Shown here piece by piece: positions 28,231 to 37,751 of a stretch of 64,000 nucleotides of DNA (within the stretch, counting starts at the first letter, position 1; each line of letters opens with the position of its first letter). Where the stretch lies: the NCBI RefSeq assembly GCF_014202315.1, contig NZ_JACHGN010000007.1, forward strand, positions 1-64,000, given 5' to 3'. Position numbers and translations under genes: made by a program. The stretch is from Thermocatellispora tengchongensis (lineage in GTDB: Bacteria; Actinomycetota; Actinomycetes; Streptosporangiales; Streptosporangiaceae). The notes under the pieces are model-generated. The model ran no database searches. It saw nothing but the letters and a program-made list of their open reading frames with translations, and was not told the DNA's origin.

Positions 28231-29295
28231 TCAGCGGCGGGTTTCGATCTTCAGGTCGCCTGCGGTCACATTGCGGATGTGGTCACTGGCGAGCAGGTCG
28301 TGCGGGACGCCCAGTCCGATCGCACTGGCCTCGCCGAGACGGGCCAGTTGGGAGGCGGTGAGATCGACCTCCAGGGCGCCCAGATTGTCCTCCAGTTGCG
28401 CCAAGGTGCGGGCGCCGATGATCGGTGCCGTCACGTCCGGGTTGCGCAGGGTCCAGGCCAGCCCGACCTGGGCGGGGGTGCGGCCCAGTTCCGCGGCGAC
28501 CTCCTTCACGACGTCGGCGATGGCGAGATTGCGTTCGGTGAGCATGCCCAAGGCGAAGTTGAAGCTCTTGCGGGTGCCGTCGCCGGATGCGGCGTTCGCC
28601 GCGGTCAGGTCCTCGCGGCCGTACTTGCCGGTGAGCACCCCGCCGGCCAGGGGGGAGTACGGGATCACGCCCAGCCCCATCTCGCGGGCCATCGGGATCA
28701 GGTCACGTTCCCCGCTGCGCTCGATCAGGTTGTATTCGATCTGCAGCGCGACCAGCGGCGACCAGCCGCGCAGGTCGGCGATGGCCTGCATGCGCGACAC
28801 CTGCCAGGCGGGGGCGTTGGAGATCCCCACGTACAGGATCTTGCCCTGCCGGACCAGGTCGTCCATGCCGCGCAGGATCTCCTCGACCGGAGTCCTGAAA
28901 TCCCACACGTGCAGGTAGAGCAGATCGATGTAGTCGGTATCGAGCTGCCGCAGGCTGGCTTCCACCGACGTGAACAGGCTCTTGCGGTGCGCGCCGGCGG
29001 AATTGGGGTCGCCGGGCCGGCGCAGGGTCGTGTATTTCGTGGCCAGCACCAGGCTTTCGCGCCTGCCGCGGGTGAATTCGCCGAGCATGCGCTCGGAGCT
29101 GCCTTCGGTGTAGGTGTTGGCGGTGTCGATGAAGTTGCCGCCGCGCTCGATGTAGAGGTCGAACAGCTTGCGCGCCTCGTCCTGCTCGGTGCCCCAGCCC
29201 CACTCGGTGCCGAAGGTGGCCGTGCCCAGCGCCAGTGGTGAGACCCGCAGCCCGGAGCGGCCCAGCAGCCGGTAGGTGTCGAGGGTGAGCGACAT
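28231..29295 (-). CDS. Aldo/keto reductase
   Basis: A 354-residue aldo/keto reductase of the AKR11/12-like branch. The tetrad is seen in FIDTANTYTEGSS, LATKYTT and LLYLHVWD. In the last of these the usual His-Asp pattern is kept, but the histidine is followed by a valine. The NADP motif is PIIGARTLAQLEDN. The ATG at 29295 has an AGGGGG ribosome site. The gene sits between an SDR and an MFS transporter, in keeping with sugar or terpenoid carbonyl metabolism, but the substrate is unknown. Confidence 0.92.
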   Translation of the reverse strand: MSLTLDTYRLLGRSGLRVSPLALGTATFGTEWGWGTEQDEARKLFDLYIERGGNFIDTANTYTEGSSERMLGEFTRGRRESLVLATKYTTLRRPGDPNSAGAHRKSLFTSVEASLRQLDTDYIDLLYLHVWDFRTPVEEILRGMDDLVRQGKILYVGISNAPAWQVSRMQAIADLRGWSPLVALQIEYNLIERSGERDLIPMAREMGLGVIPYSPLAGGVLTGKYGREDLTAANAASGDGTRKSFNFALGMLTERNLAIADVVKEVAAELGRTPAQVGLAWTLRNPDVTAPIIGARTLAQLEDNLGALEVDLTASQLARLGEASAIGLGVPHDLLASDHIRNVTAGDLKIETRR

Positions 29296-29601
29296 CGTGT
29301 CCCCCTGTGCTCGTGTTCGGTTGCCCAGAACAAGGCTGTGACCGCCGCGAGCCGGGGGTAAGGGAGAGCGGCTCCTGGGAAAACCAGTCCTACCCTGGCT
29401 GTCGGGACCGGACATGCGGCGTCGCTACGGCGACCGCGCCGCCCCCCGTCGCCGAGCATCGCCCGTCCCTGCCCGCCCTGCTCGCCCCCCGGCCCGGCCG
29501 CGACGCCACCGGCCATGTGCATGCGGTGATCCGCCTCTGACAGCGAGCCCTGGCCGAACCCTGCGGGCCCGACCGATGATCCGGGACGTCGTACGGGTGG
29601 T
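29296..29601. other. Intergenic region, no gene seen
   Basis: This 306-bp stretch separates two minus-strand genes. GC-rich readings on both strands lack a start with a ribosome site. No hairpin with a U-tract was noticed. Confidence 0.4.
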
Positions 29602-30927
29602 TCAGGCGTCGGTCGCCGGAGCGTCCTTCCGGAGGCCGGAGGCTCGCGACTCCTGTCCGGCCTCGGCGAGGTCCTTGTCCTCGATCCGGAACACGTTCAC
29701 CTGTGACTTGTGGAAGGCGAGCCAGCCGGCGAGGAGCCCGGCCGCGACCAGGGCGGTGAGCAGGGCGTACATGAGCCGGGGCGAGGTGAGCAGGGCCGGG
29801 GTGACCACGGCGAGGGCCGAGGCGGCGACGCGGGCGACGGCGATGATGGCGCCCTGCGCGGACGCGCGGAGCAGGGTCGGGAACGACTCCTGGGCCCAGA
29901 TCTTCATGATCGCTTCGAAGGCCCATGACCCGCCGATCGCGCCGCAGAGCGCCGCGATCATGATCGTGGGCAGTGAGAACCCGAAGGCGGCGGGGATGCC
30001 GTACGCCGCGACCAGGAAGAACGCGCCGACGACGTAGTAGGTCATGCGGCGGGGTCCGTCCGAGACGCGCATGAACCAGAGGGCGAAGAGCAGGCCGAGG
30101 GGGAGGCCGGCGAGGGCGATGAATGATGCGGTCTGAACCGTCAGTCCCACCACGTTGACGGCGATATAGGTGCTGAACTGGCCTTTGGTGTTCGCGCCCA
30201 GGTTGGTCAGGGAGTAGAACACGAGCAGCGCGAGGAACGGCACGAGGTAGGTCCTCTCGGTCAGGACGTCCCTGATGCCGTGGCGTTCGGCTCGTACGGT
30301 GCGCGCTCCCGACCTTCGTTCCCGGTGCGCGGCCCTCCACGAGCTCGACTCGGGGATCGTGAGCCGCAGCAGCAGTACGGCGAGCGCCACCACGCCGGCG
30401 TGGCCGAACAGGATCTGGCCGCCCAGGTACCCCAGGTCTCCCACAGCCGCCGAGAGTGCGATCGTCGCGGCGATGCCCGCGAACCAGAGGATCTGCGAGA
30501 AGCTGATGAGCTTGCCCCGGTTCCCGTCCGTGGCCGCCTCGGAGATCGTGGCGAGGGACACGGGAAGGTCGGCTCCGCTGCCGAGGCCGACGAGGATCGT
30601 TCCGGTGAGGAGCCCGATGAAGCCGCCGGAGAGGACGAGCAGGGCGGCGCCCACGACGATCATCGCCATGGTGACGATGAACACCGAGCGGCGCCCGAAG
30701 GCGTCGCCGAGCCGTCCTCCGATCAGCGCGCCGACGGCGATGCAGAGGGTCAGCGCCGCCGACAGGACGCCGATCTCGGTGGGCGTGACGCCGATGGCCT
30801 GCTGGTACAGCACGAGTGCCGTCCCCGAACCGACGATCGCCGCGGCGTCGATGTAGGAGGCCATGCCGGCGACGACGCCCACCCACCAGGGGTTCGGTGC
30901 TGGGGCCGCGGACTGTGCAGGGGGCAT
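29602..30927 (-). CDS. MFS transporter, sugar-porter type
   Basis: A 441-residue major facilitator transporter with twelve hydrophobic segments. The loop 2-3 motif GGRLGDAFGRRSVF (about 67-80) is the MFS signature, and its mirror in the second half is seen at LWFMRVSDGPRRM. The ATG at 30927 has a GAGGAGA ribosome site. It lies divergent from the GH106-like glycosidase with a 285-bp shared region, so it may import the sugar released by, or substrate for, that enzyme. Confidence 0.88.
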   Translation of the reverse strand: MPPAQSAAPAPNPWWVGVVAGMASYIDAAAIVGSGTALVLYQQAIGVTPTEIGVLSAALTLCIAVGALIGGRLGDAFGRRSVFIVTMAMIVVGAALLVLSGGFIGLLTGTILVGLGSGADLPVSLATISEAATDGNRGKLISFSQILWFAGIAATIALSAAVGDLGYLGGQILFGHAGVVALAVLLLRLTIPESSSWRAAHRERRSGARTVRAERHGIRDVLTERTYLVPFLALLVFYSLTNLGANTKGQFSTYIAVNVVGLTVQTASFIALAGLPLGLLFALWFMRVSDGPRRMTYYVVGAFFLVAAYGIPAAFGFSLPTIMIAALCGAIGGSWAFEAIMKIWAQESFPTLLRASAQGAIIAVARVAASALAVVTPALLTSPRLMYALLTALVAAGLLAGWLAFHKSQVNVFRIEDKDLAEAGQESRASGLRKDAPATDA

Positions 30928-30971
30928 CGATGTTCTCCTCGTGGACGGGGGACCTGAGACCCCGCGGCAGG

Positions 30972-30984
30972 TGAATCGTTTTAA
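30972..30984. promoter_or_regulatory. Possible LacI-type operator
   Basis: The sequence TGAATCGTTTTAA has the AA-x-CG-x-TT core of LacI-family operators and lies in the divergent MFS/glycosidase promoter region. The same region also contains the spaced inverted pair GAATCG / CGATTC. No LacI gene is in the window, so this is weak. Confidence 0.25.
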
Positions 30985-31212
30985 TGCGCGATGCGGTTCG
31001 ATTCCGTAGGTCGCGGCGGGAGTGTTCAGCGGGACGGCGCGCATCCCGTTGGGTTGCCCACACGGTACAGAGCGGCGTCACCCCTCACAAGTGTCTTCGG
31101 GACAGGTGATGGTTTCCTCAGGACATTGCTTTGGCGACGGAGGGCGGCCTATGGTCGATCCGACAGTGCTCGCAGCGCACGGCCCCCGCCGCCGGACCTT
31201 CAGGGAGAATGC

Positions 31213-34167
31213 GTGTCCCTCGACGACCTCGCCCGCCTGATCGCCGACCCGCCGATCGAGTTCCGGCCCGAGCTGCGATGGTGGCTGGCCGAGGGCCTGC
31301 ACACCGACGAGACGCTGGTCCGCGAGATCGACACCGCGCACCGGCTCGGCTTCGGCGGGATGGAGTTCCTCGCGATGGACGAGGCCGGCATCGACCACTC
31401 CCGCTACGGCTGGGGCGCCGAGGAGTGGACGCACGACTCCCACGTGATCGTCGCGGAGACGACCAGGCGGAACATGTCGGTGAGCTTCACCTCCGGCACG
31501 AACTGGTCGAACGCGAACCTCCCCACGATCACGCCCGACCACCCGGCCGCGGCGCAGGAGCTCGATGTGGTGATCGAGGACCTCGCCCCCGGTACGGCCC
31601 GTGGCGGGCCGCTGCCACGCGCCGATCTCGACGCCGCGCCCGGGGCGGCCCTCCTGCCCGGCCACCGCGGCAAGGTCACCGAGCAGCACCTGGTGGCCGT
31701 GGTGGCCGCCCGCGTGCACGAGACCACTGCGACGGGCGCGATCCTCGACGTCGACTCCGTCGTCGATCTATCCGGCCGGGTGCGGGACGAGACGCTGGAG
31801 TGGACCGCGCCCGCCGACGGCGACTGGCGGCTGTTCGTCTTCTGGACGCACGGCACCGGACAGACCGCCTCACCCTCGGCGTCGGTCAACTACACCGTCA
31901 ACTACCTGGACCGCGACGGCGTCGAGGCGGTCATCGACTACTGGGACTCGGTCGTGCTCACCCCGGACATGCGCGAGCAGATCAGCCGCAACCCCCGGGT
32001 GCAGATGTACATGGACTCCCTCGAACTGGCGACCTACGGCGCCGGCGGCCTGTTCTGGGGACGCACCCTCGCCGAGGAATTCCGCGCCCGCCGCGGCTAC
32101 GACATCACCCCCTGGCTGCCGTTCCTGACCCGGAATGTGCCTTTCATGGCGGTCAGCACGACCTACCACAACGACGCCACCGAGGAGCACCGCGCCACGG
32201 TCGAGAAGGTGCGTTTCGACTACGTTCGCACCCTCACCGACCTCTACATCGAGAACATGCTGCGCCCCTTCGCCGCGTTCCTGCACGACAACGGGATCAC
32301 GCTCCGCGCCGAGATCAGCTACGGGCTGCCGTTCGAGCTCACCCGGCCGGGGCCGGAGGTGGACGGGATCGAGACCGAGTCGCTGGAGTTCGGCGCGCAG
32401 ATCGACGCCTATCGCCTGATGGCCGGCGCGGCCCACCTGTTCGGCAAGCAGTACTCCTCCGAGACCGGCGCGACCACCCGCAACCACATGCTGGACCACC
32501 GCTTCTACGACCAGATCATCGCCACCCAGCTCGCCGCCGGGATCACCAGGACCGTGCTGCACGGCTGGGCGAGCACCGCGGGCGCGGAGGGCGTCACCAC
32601 CTGGCCCGGCCACGAGGGCATGTGGCCCCTGTTCTCCGAGCGGTTCGACGCCCGTCAGCCGGCGGCCGAGTTCTACCCGCTGTGGAACCGGGCGATCGGC
32701 CGCTACCAGGCCGTCCTCCGGCAGGGCAGGCCGCGGATCGACGTGGGGATCCTGCGCACCGACCACTTCACCGACAACACCTCGGGCCTGGTCTTCGTCG
32801 CCCCGGACGGCAGGAGGATCCCGGATGAGGACGCCTACGGGCGCATGTGGATGCGCGACCGGCGGAATCACTGGTGGCAGGACCTGGGCATGCAGGACGC
32901 CGGGTGGACCTACGAGTTCTTCGACGGGTCGCTGCTGCTGCGCGAGGAGGTGTCGTTCGACGGCGGCCTCGTGCAACCGGACGGCCCGGGCTACCAGGCG
33001 CTCATCGTCTACCAGGAGACGCTCGACCCGGACGTGGCGGCCAGGCTCCTGGAATGGGCGCGCAACGGCCTGAGACTGCTCATCGTCAACGGCGCCACCG
33101 AGGTCCAGTGGCTCCTGGCCGGCCGGTACGCCACCCACGCGCGCGCCGCCGCCCGTACGCCCGGACTCGACGGCCGCGACGAGGAACTCGCCCGCACCAT
33201 GGCGCGACTGCGCGCGCTGCCCACCGTCTCGGAGGTGCACGACCCGGCCGACACCCTCGCGGCGCTGCGCGGGCTCGGCGTCGCCGGGCGCGCCGAGTTC
33301 ACCACCGGCGACCGCAGCGTGCTCGGCCACCTGCGCGAGGACGGTGACCTGCTGCACCTGTACCTCTACCACTTCCTCTACGAGACCGGCGAGCCGGCCA
33401 CCGTCGAGGTCGCCCTGCCCGGCATCGGGTCCGCGTACCGGATCGACGCCTGGACCGGCGGTGTCCGCCCCCACCACGGCGTCCGGTACGCCGCGGGGAA
33501 GACCCTCGTCACCGTGACCCTGACGCCCGGAGAGACGACGCTGCTCACGATCGACCGCTCGGCGCCCGAGCCGACGGCCTCGGCCCCCGTCGCGCCCGAG
33601 ATCCTCCAGGAGATCCCGGAGTGGACGGTCGCGGTCGAAAGCTGGGACGCCGGCGGCTTCGAGGTCATCACCGAGGACCGCGGGCTCGGCTACCGGACCC
33701 GAGAGGTACGGCCGACGACGGCGGTCACGCGGCTCGACGGCGGCCACGGCCCGCTGCGCCCGTGGAAGGACATCCCCGGCGTCGGCCCCGAGGTCAGCGG
33801 TGTCGGCGAGTACAGCACGACCTTCACCCTCGCCGAGCCGCCCGTCCCGGGGACACGTTATGTGCTCGACCTCGGCTCGACGGCGGGCGGCCTCGGCTCC
33901 GTCCGGGTCAACGAGGGTGAGGCCAGGGGCTTCGACACGTCTGCCCCGCGCGTGGACGTCACGTCCGACATCCGGGCAGGGGAGAACATGGTGACGGTCC
34001 GGGTCTCCAGTTCGCTGAACAACCGGCTGCTCGCCCGGGGCTACTACGACTCGGTGCCCGACGTCCTGTCGCGCTTCACCGGACGCGACGAGATGCAGAA
34101 GACCGAGGTGCACGACCACGGGCTCCTCGGTCCGGTACGGCTGCTGCGCGAGGCGACGGACGGCTGA
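31213..34167 (+). CDS. Glycoside hydrolase, GH106-like (alpha-L-rhamnosidase type)
   Basis: A 984-residue enzyme whose opening RPELRWWLAEGL...GFGGMEFLAMDEAG and following NMSVSFTSGTNW match the barrel start of the GH106 alpha-L-rhamnosidase family. The middle carries HGWAST and EGVTTWPGHEGMWP segments around the expected active site. The C-terminal 350 residues are beta-sandwich domains that appear to include a carbohydrate-binding fold. No signal peptide is seen, so it is likely cytoplasmic and acts on imported oligosaccharides or glycosides. The GTG start has an AGGGAGA site. A MarR regulator follows 99 bp downstream. Confidence 0.8.
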   Translation: MSLDDLARLIADPPIEFRPELRWWLAEGLHTDETLVREIDTAHRLGFGGMEFLAMDEAGIDHSRYGWGAEEWTHDSHVIVAETTRRNMSVSFTSGTNWSNANLPTITPDHPAAAQELDVVIEDLAPGTARGGPLPRADLDAAPGAALLPGHRGKVTEQHLVAVVAARVHETTATGAILDVDSVVDLSGRVRDETLEWTAPADGDWRLFVFWTHGTGQTASPSASVNYTVNYLDRDGVEAVIDYWDSVVLTPDMREQISRNPRVQMYMDSLELATYGAGGLFWGRTLAEEFRARRGYDITPWLPFLTRNVPFMAVSTTYHNDATEEHRATVEKVRFDYVRTLTDLYIENMLRPFAAFLHDNGITLRAEISYGLPFELTRPGPEVDGIETESLEFGAQIDAYRLMAGAAHLFGKQYSSETGATTRNHMLDHRFYDQIIATQLAAGITRTVLHGWASTAGAEGVTTWPGHEGMWPLFSERFDARQPAAEFYPLWNRAIGRYQAVLRQGRPRIDVGILRTDHFTDNTSGLVFVAPDGRRIPDEDAYGRMWMRDRRNHWWQDLGMQDAGWTYEFFDGSLLLREEVSFDGGLVQPDGPGYQALIVYQETLDPDVAARLLEWARNGLRLLIVNGATEVQWLLAGRYATHARAAARTPGLDGRDEELARTMARLRALPTVSEVHDPADTLAALRGLGVAGRAEFTTGDRSVLGHLREDGDLLHLYLYHFLYETGEPATVEVALPGIGSAYRIDAWTGGVRPHHGVRYAAGKTLVTVTLTPGETTLLTIDRSAPEPTASAPVAPEILQEIPEWTVAVESWDAGGFEVITEDRGLGYRTREVRPTTAVTRLDGGHGPLRPWKDIPGVGPEVSGVGEYSTTFTLAEPPVPGTRYVLDLGSTAGGLGSVRVNEGEARGFDTSAPRVDVTSDIRAGENMVTVRVSSSLNNRLLARGYYDSVPDVLSRFTGRDEMQKTEVHDHGLLGPVRLLREATDG

Positions 34168-34265
34168 ACCGCACAACCCGGGCGGCCGGCCGCGCGGCGT
34201 CCCAGGCCGCCCGCTGTAGAGTTCCGGACGGAACGCGGGCCAACCGCGCGGGGGGGAGGTACATC

Positions 34266-34784
34266 GTGACGCGAGCGCGACGCTACGACCTGGACCGGCA
34301 GGACGTCGACCTGTCCCCCGTCATCGAGCCCGACCCCCTCGACCCGCGCGTCTCACTCACCTCGATCATCCACTGGGCCGACAGCCACTCGGTGCGGCTG
34401 GCCGTCATGAAGGCCGTGGACTTCCCCGTCAACGACCTGCCGATGTTCCTCGTCGTCAACCAGCTCAGCTACCGGGGAGCGCTGCGCCCCAGCGAGCTCG
34501 CGCAGACTCTGGGAACGGGCCGGGCCAACCTCTCCAAGATCGCCAACCGCCTCGTCGAGGCGGGCCTCATCGTCCGGGTCCCCGAGCCGTCCGACGAACG
34601 CAGCGTGCTGCTCGCGCTCACCCCCCGCGGCCGGGAGATCGGCGAGCGGATCATGAAGCACGTCCAGCGAGCCCTCGACTCGGTCCTGGCCGACTGGAGC
34701 GAGGAGGACGTCACCACGCTCAAACGCCTCCTCGCCCGCCTGGCCCGCGGCACCGTGTGGCACCAGCAGATGGCGGGGCGTTAG
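34266..34784 (+). CDS. MarR-family regulator
   Basis: A 172-residue regulator. The winged helix-turn-helix is clear: LRPSELAQTLGTGRANLSKIANRLVEAGLI followed by the wing VRVPEPSDERSVLLALTPRG. The N-terminal 45 residues are an extension rich in Asp and Pro. The GTG has a GGGAGG site. It is probably co-transcribed with the glycosidase and may regulate it and the MFS transporter. Confidence 0.9.
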   Translation: MTRARRYDLDRQDVDLSPVIEPDPLDPRVSLTSIIHWADSHSVRLAVMKAVDFPVNDLPMFLVVNQLSYRGALRPSELAQTLGTGRANLSKIANRLVEAGLIVRVPEPSDERSVLLALTPRGREIGERIMKHVQRALDSVLADWSEEDVTTLKRLLARLARGTVWHQQMAGR

Positions 34785-34924
34785 CCGGCACGTCCACCCC
34801 CGTGCGTGCCGGATCACCGCCGGTCAGAGCGGACCTCCGGCCCCCTTCGCCCTGCCCCACCGGCTCCTGACCGGCCGACTCCCGGGCCAGCAGGCGCATC
34901 GCCCCCAGCACAGGATCGTTGTCA

Positions 34925-36082
34925 CTAGAGCACCTTCCGGGCGCCCGGCAGGGCGCGTACCAGGTACGCCGCCGCCCAGCACAGCGGCAGTGCGAGGACG
35001 GCGAGCAGCGCGGCCTTCGCGACCGCGGGCGCCTGTACGTCGCTGATGGCGTGGTTCAGGGCGACCAGTACGACCGTGTGGATGACGTAGACGGCGAAGG
35101 CGTGCGCCGACAGGAACCGGCGGCGGCGTCCCTGGTGGCCGAAGCGCTCCCGGAACAGAACCAGCAGGCCGAGGGTGATGCCGACGGCGAAGGCCGACTC
35201 GCAGGTTGCCGCCACCAGGGACGGCAGGGTTCCGTGGCCCAGGCCCGCCTCTCCGGTGGAAACCAGGACGAGAAGGAGCGCGACCGCGGCGACGGCCGCG
35301 GCGGCGAACCCGGCCCGGCCCGCCGTTCTGGACAGGCCGCCCAGCCAGCCGCGCCGGGCCGCGAGCAGTCCGACGGTGAACAGTGCCGCGTACTGCGGCA
35401 GGTAGGCGGGGGAGGGCAACCCCAGGATCGAAACCCCTATCGGCACCGCGATGCGCCACAGGTAGGTCACCAGCGCCAGCCCGACGGTGAACCCGGCGAT
35501 GGCGAGGGCGCCGGGCGTCCGGCCCGTGGCCGAAGGCGATTCAGACGTGTGCCGGCCCTTTACGGCCAGGCGCCGCCACAGGACGTACAGCACGCTGAAC
35601 ACCAGCAGCACCTCGACGAACCACATCGGCCCCGGTATGAACGACTGCAGGTAGTACTGCAAGTAGGGCAGCTCGGTCCCCTGCTGGGCGGCGGCGTCTC
35701 TCGCGGCGGTGTAGCGGTCGACGGTCGCCAGGGGGCGCAGCACCAGCAGCCAGAGCAGCAGCGGGACTCCCAGCCGCAGCAGCCGCTCCCTCAGGAACTG
35801 CCCGGCTCCCTTGCGGTCGTAGGAGCCCGGCACGAAGAGTCCTGAGACGAGGAAGAAGGCGCCCATGAAGAACGCCTGGTTGAACAGGATCACGAAGTCC
35901 AGGAGCGTTCCTGAGGGGTCGGCCGGCGGTTCGGTGTAGTACCAGCCCGGGATGTTGCTGTAGCCGAGCGCGGAGTGGTGGATCACCACGAGCGCCGTCA
36001 GGGCGGTGCGCAGGTTGTCGACGTACAGGAGCCGCGGGGAGGTGCTGGGCGGCGCGGCCGGCCGGTTGACGAGCTGTGTCAT
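34925..36082 (-). CDS. Membrane acyltransferase (family 3, OafA-like)
   Basis: A 385-residue protein with about ten membrane helices. The signature of acyltransferase 3 is visible: a N-terminal RLLYVDNLRTALTALVVIHHSALG with the essential histidine in helix 1, and VYVIHTVVLV near the end. These enzymes transfer acyl groups to sugars or lipids across the membrane. The ATG at 36082 has a GGAGAAAGGG site. It is divergent from a GntR-type gene across a 112-bp region that holds a likely operator. Confidence 0.88.
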   Translation of the reverse strand: MTQLVNRPAAPPSTSPRLLYVDNLRTALTALVVIHHSALGYSNIPGWYYTEPPADPSGTLLDFVILFNQAFFMGAFFLVSGLFVPGSYDRKGAGQFLRERLLRLGVPLLLWLLVLRPLATVDRYTAARDAAAQQGTELPYLQYYLQSFIPGPMWFVEVLLVFSVLYVLWRRLAVKGRHTSESPSATGRTPGALAIAGFTVGLALVTYLWRIAVPIGVSILGLPSPAYLPQYAALFTVGLLAARRGWLGGLSRTAGRAGFAAAAVAAVALLLVLVSTGEAGLGHGTLPSLVAATCESAFAVGITLGLLVLFRERFGHQGRRRRFLSAHAFAVYVIHTVVLVALNHAISDVQAPAVAKAALLAVLALPLCWAAAYLVRALPGARKVL

Positions 36083-36160
36083 CGGTTCGCCCTTTCTCCA
36101 AGGGGGTCGGGTCCGAGCGGTGACGGTGAAGCCGGGCAAGCCCGGCCCTCAGTTGTATCT

Positions 36161-36188
36161 GTTCTATTATGTGTATATCAGATAGAAT
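36161..36188 (+). promoter_or_regulatory. GntR-type operator overlapping leaderless promoter
   Basis: GTTCTATT (36161-36168) and the inverted GATAGAAT (36181-36188) frame an AT-rich 28-bp block between divergent genes. TAGAAT (36183-36188) lies 6 nt before the GTG of the regulator, so it can be the -10 box of a leaderless message. Autoregulation by the regulator at 36195 is expected. Confidence 0.5.
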
Positions 36189-36194
36189 CGTGGT

Positions 36195-36584
36195 GTGTGG
36201 CTGACCCTTGACCTTGACAGCGAGATCCCGATCTACCAGCAGATCCGGGACCGGATCGTGGAGGCGATCGCCAGACGGCAGGCGCGCGAGGGCGACCCGC
36301 TCCCCTCCACGCGGCAACTGGCCGCGGACTTCGGCATCAACTTCCACACCGTGAACAAGGCCTACGATCTGCTGCGACAGCAGGGCGTCATCCGAATCAA
36401 CCGCAAGAGCGGCGCGGTCATACGGCGTGATGCCACCACCGGCCCCCCCGAGACGCCCTTCATCGACGACTGGGAGGAACGCATGCGCGTGCTGCTGGCA
36501 GAAGCCACCGTTCACGGCATGGACCGGCAGGATGTGCTGCGCCGCTGCGAGGCGCTACTGATCGGCTTCGAGGAGGACGCGTGA
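36195..36584 (+). CDS. GntR-family regulator, YtrA type
   Basis: A 129-residue GntR regulator with the classic N-terminal domain EIPIYQQIRDRIVEAI...DPLPSTRQLAADFGINFHTVNKAYDLLRQQGVI (about 10-67). A short C-terminal helical region of about 45 residues follows, as in the YtrA subgroup. No ribosome site precedes the GTG and a -10 box sits 6 nt upstream, so translation is probably leaderless. The following membrane gene overlaps by 4 bp. Confidence 0.92.
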   Translation: MWLTLDLDSEIPIYQQIRDRIVEAIARRQAREGDPLPSTRQLAADFGINFHTVNKAYDLLRQQGVIRINRKSGAVIRRDATTGPPETPFIDDWEERMRVLLAEATVHGMDRQDVLRRCEALLIGFEEDA

Positions 36585-37696
36585 TCCCGCTGCTCCTGGC
36601 CGGCCTGATCCTCATCGCACTGATCACGTCGCTGATGCTGGCGCTACCGGCGCTGGCCAGGCCCACCCTGCCGTTCGGAGTACGCGTGGGCGTCCAGCGG
36701 GTGAGCGACCCGACCGTCATCGCCGCACGTCGGCTCTACGCCCGCCTGACCGTGGTGGCGGCCGCGCTCGCCGCGGTGGTCTCGATCCTGGTGCTGCCGG
36801 GCGCGGGGTCCGCCGCCGCGATCGGCGTCATCGCGTCGGCGGTGACGGCCGTGGACCTGCTGTCGTACTACGGCGCTCATCGCAGGATCCGCACCGCCAA
36901 GCTCGCCGGCGGGTGGACGACCGAGCGACGTCAGGGCGTCGCCGTGGACACCACCTTCCGCACCGACCCGGTGCGGGTGCCGTGGTCGTGGGGCCTTCCC
37001 GCTCTGGCCATCGTCCTGCTCACCGCGGGGATCGGCTGGGTGCGCCACAGTTCGTTACCGGCCACGCTGCCGCCGTTGTTCGACTACGGCGCCGGCTCCA
37101 CGCGGCGTGAGCCGACGACCGTGCTGAGCGCCTTCCAGCCGGTGATCTACCAGATCGCCATCACCGTGATCGTCGTCGCCGCGCTCCTGGTCGTGCTGCG
37201 CGCCCGCCCCGACCTCGATGCCGCCAGGCCCAAGGGCTCGGCCCGCCGCTACCGCGTCTACCTGCGCGGCATCGCGGTGATGTCACTACTGTCCGCGGCC
37301 TGCCTGAATCTGAGCCTGCTCTTCGCGGCTCTGCGACTGTGGGAGATCGTCACTCCCGCGATCGTCTGGCAGGTGGCCGTTTACGTCCCGCTCATCGTGC
37401 TGCTGGGCGGCTGGCTGATCTGGGAGATCAAAGTGGGCCAGGCCGGGCACCGGCTGCCCGCCCTGCCGGGCGAGGAGCTGGAGGACTCCGGACTCGGCCA
37501 GCGCGACGACGACCGCCACTGGTTCCTGGCCGGCACCGTCTACATCAACCGCCGCGACCCGGCCCTGCTCGTGCACGACCGTCTCGGCTCCTCCTCGTGG
37601 ACCCTCAACCTCGGCCATCCGATCGCATGGCTCCTGCTCGGCGTCCTCGCCGTCGCCCTGATCGTGTTGCTGGGGCCGGCGCTGGCGGGTCGTTGA
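36581..37696 (+). CDS. DUF1648/DUF5808 membrane protein
   Basis: A 371-residue integral membrane protein with about eight helices. The C-terminal DDDRHWFLAGTVYINRRDPALLVHDRLGSS is the DUF5808 signature. The N-terminal region has the DUF1648-like helical pattern of SdpI-type immunity proteins. Such genes are regularly encoded behind a YtrA-type GntR regulator, as here with a GTGA overlap. The function in this context is unknown; a stress or envelope role is inferred from the pairing. Confidence 0.85.
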   Translation: MIPLLLAGLILIALITSLMLALPALARPTLPFGVRVGVQRVSDPTVIAARRLYARLTVVAAALAAVVSILVLPGAGSAAAIGVIASAVTAVDLLSYYGAHRRIRTAKLAGGWTTERRQGVAVDTTFRTDPVRVPWSWGLPALAIVLLTAGIGWVRHSSLPATLPPLFDYGAGSTRREPTTVLSAFQPVIYQIAITVIVVAALLVVLRARPDLDAARPKGSARRYRVYLRGIAVMSLLSAACLNLSLLFAALRLWEIVTPAIVWQVAVYVPLIVLLGGWLIWEIKVGQAGHRLPALPGEELEDSGLGQRDDDRHWFLAGTVYINRRDPALLVHDRLGSSSWTLNLGHPIAWLLLGVLAVALIVLLGPALAGR

Positions 37697-37751
37697 TCTG
37701 CCCCCAGAAGCACAGCCTCTTCCGACGACCGCCCGCGACCTCAGTGGAATA

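Noticed and set aside
29414-31081. Arg-rich frames covering the MFS transporter and its flanks
   Set aside because: They are shifted readings of the transporter gene; the real frame has twelve hydrophobic segments and a ribosome site.
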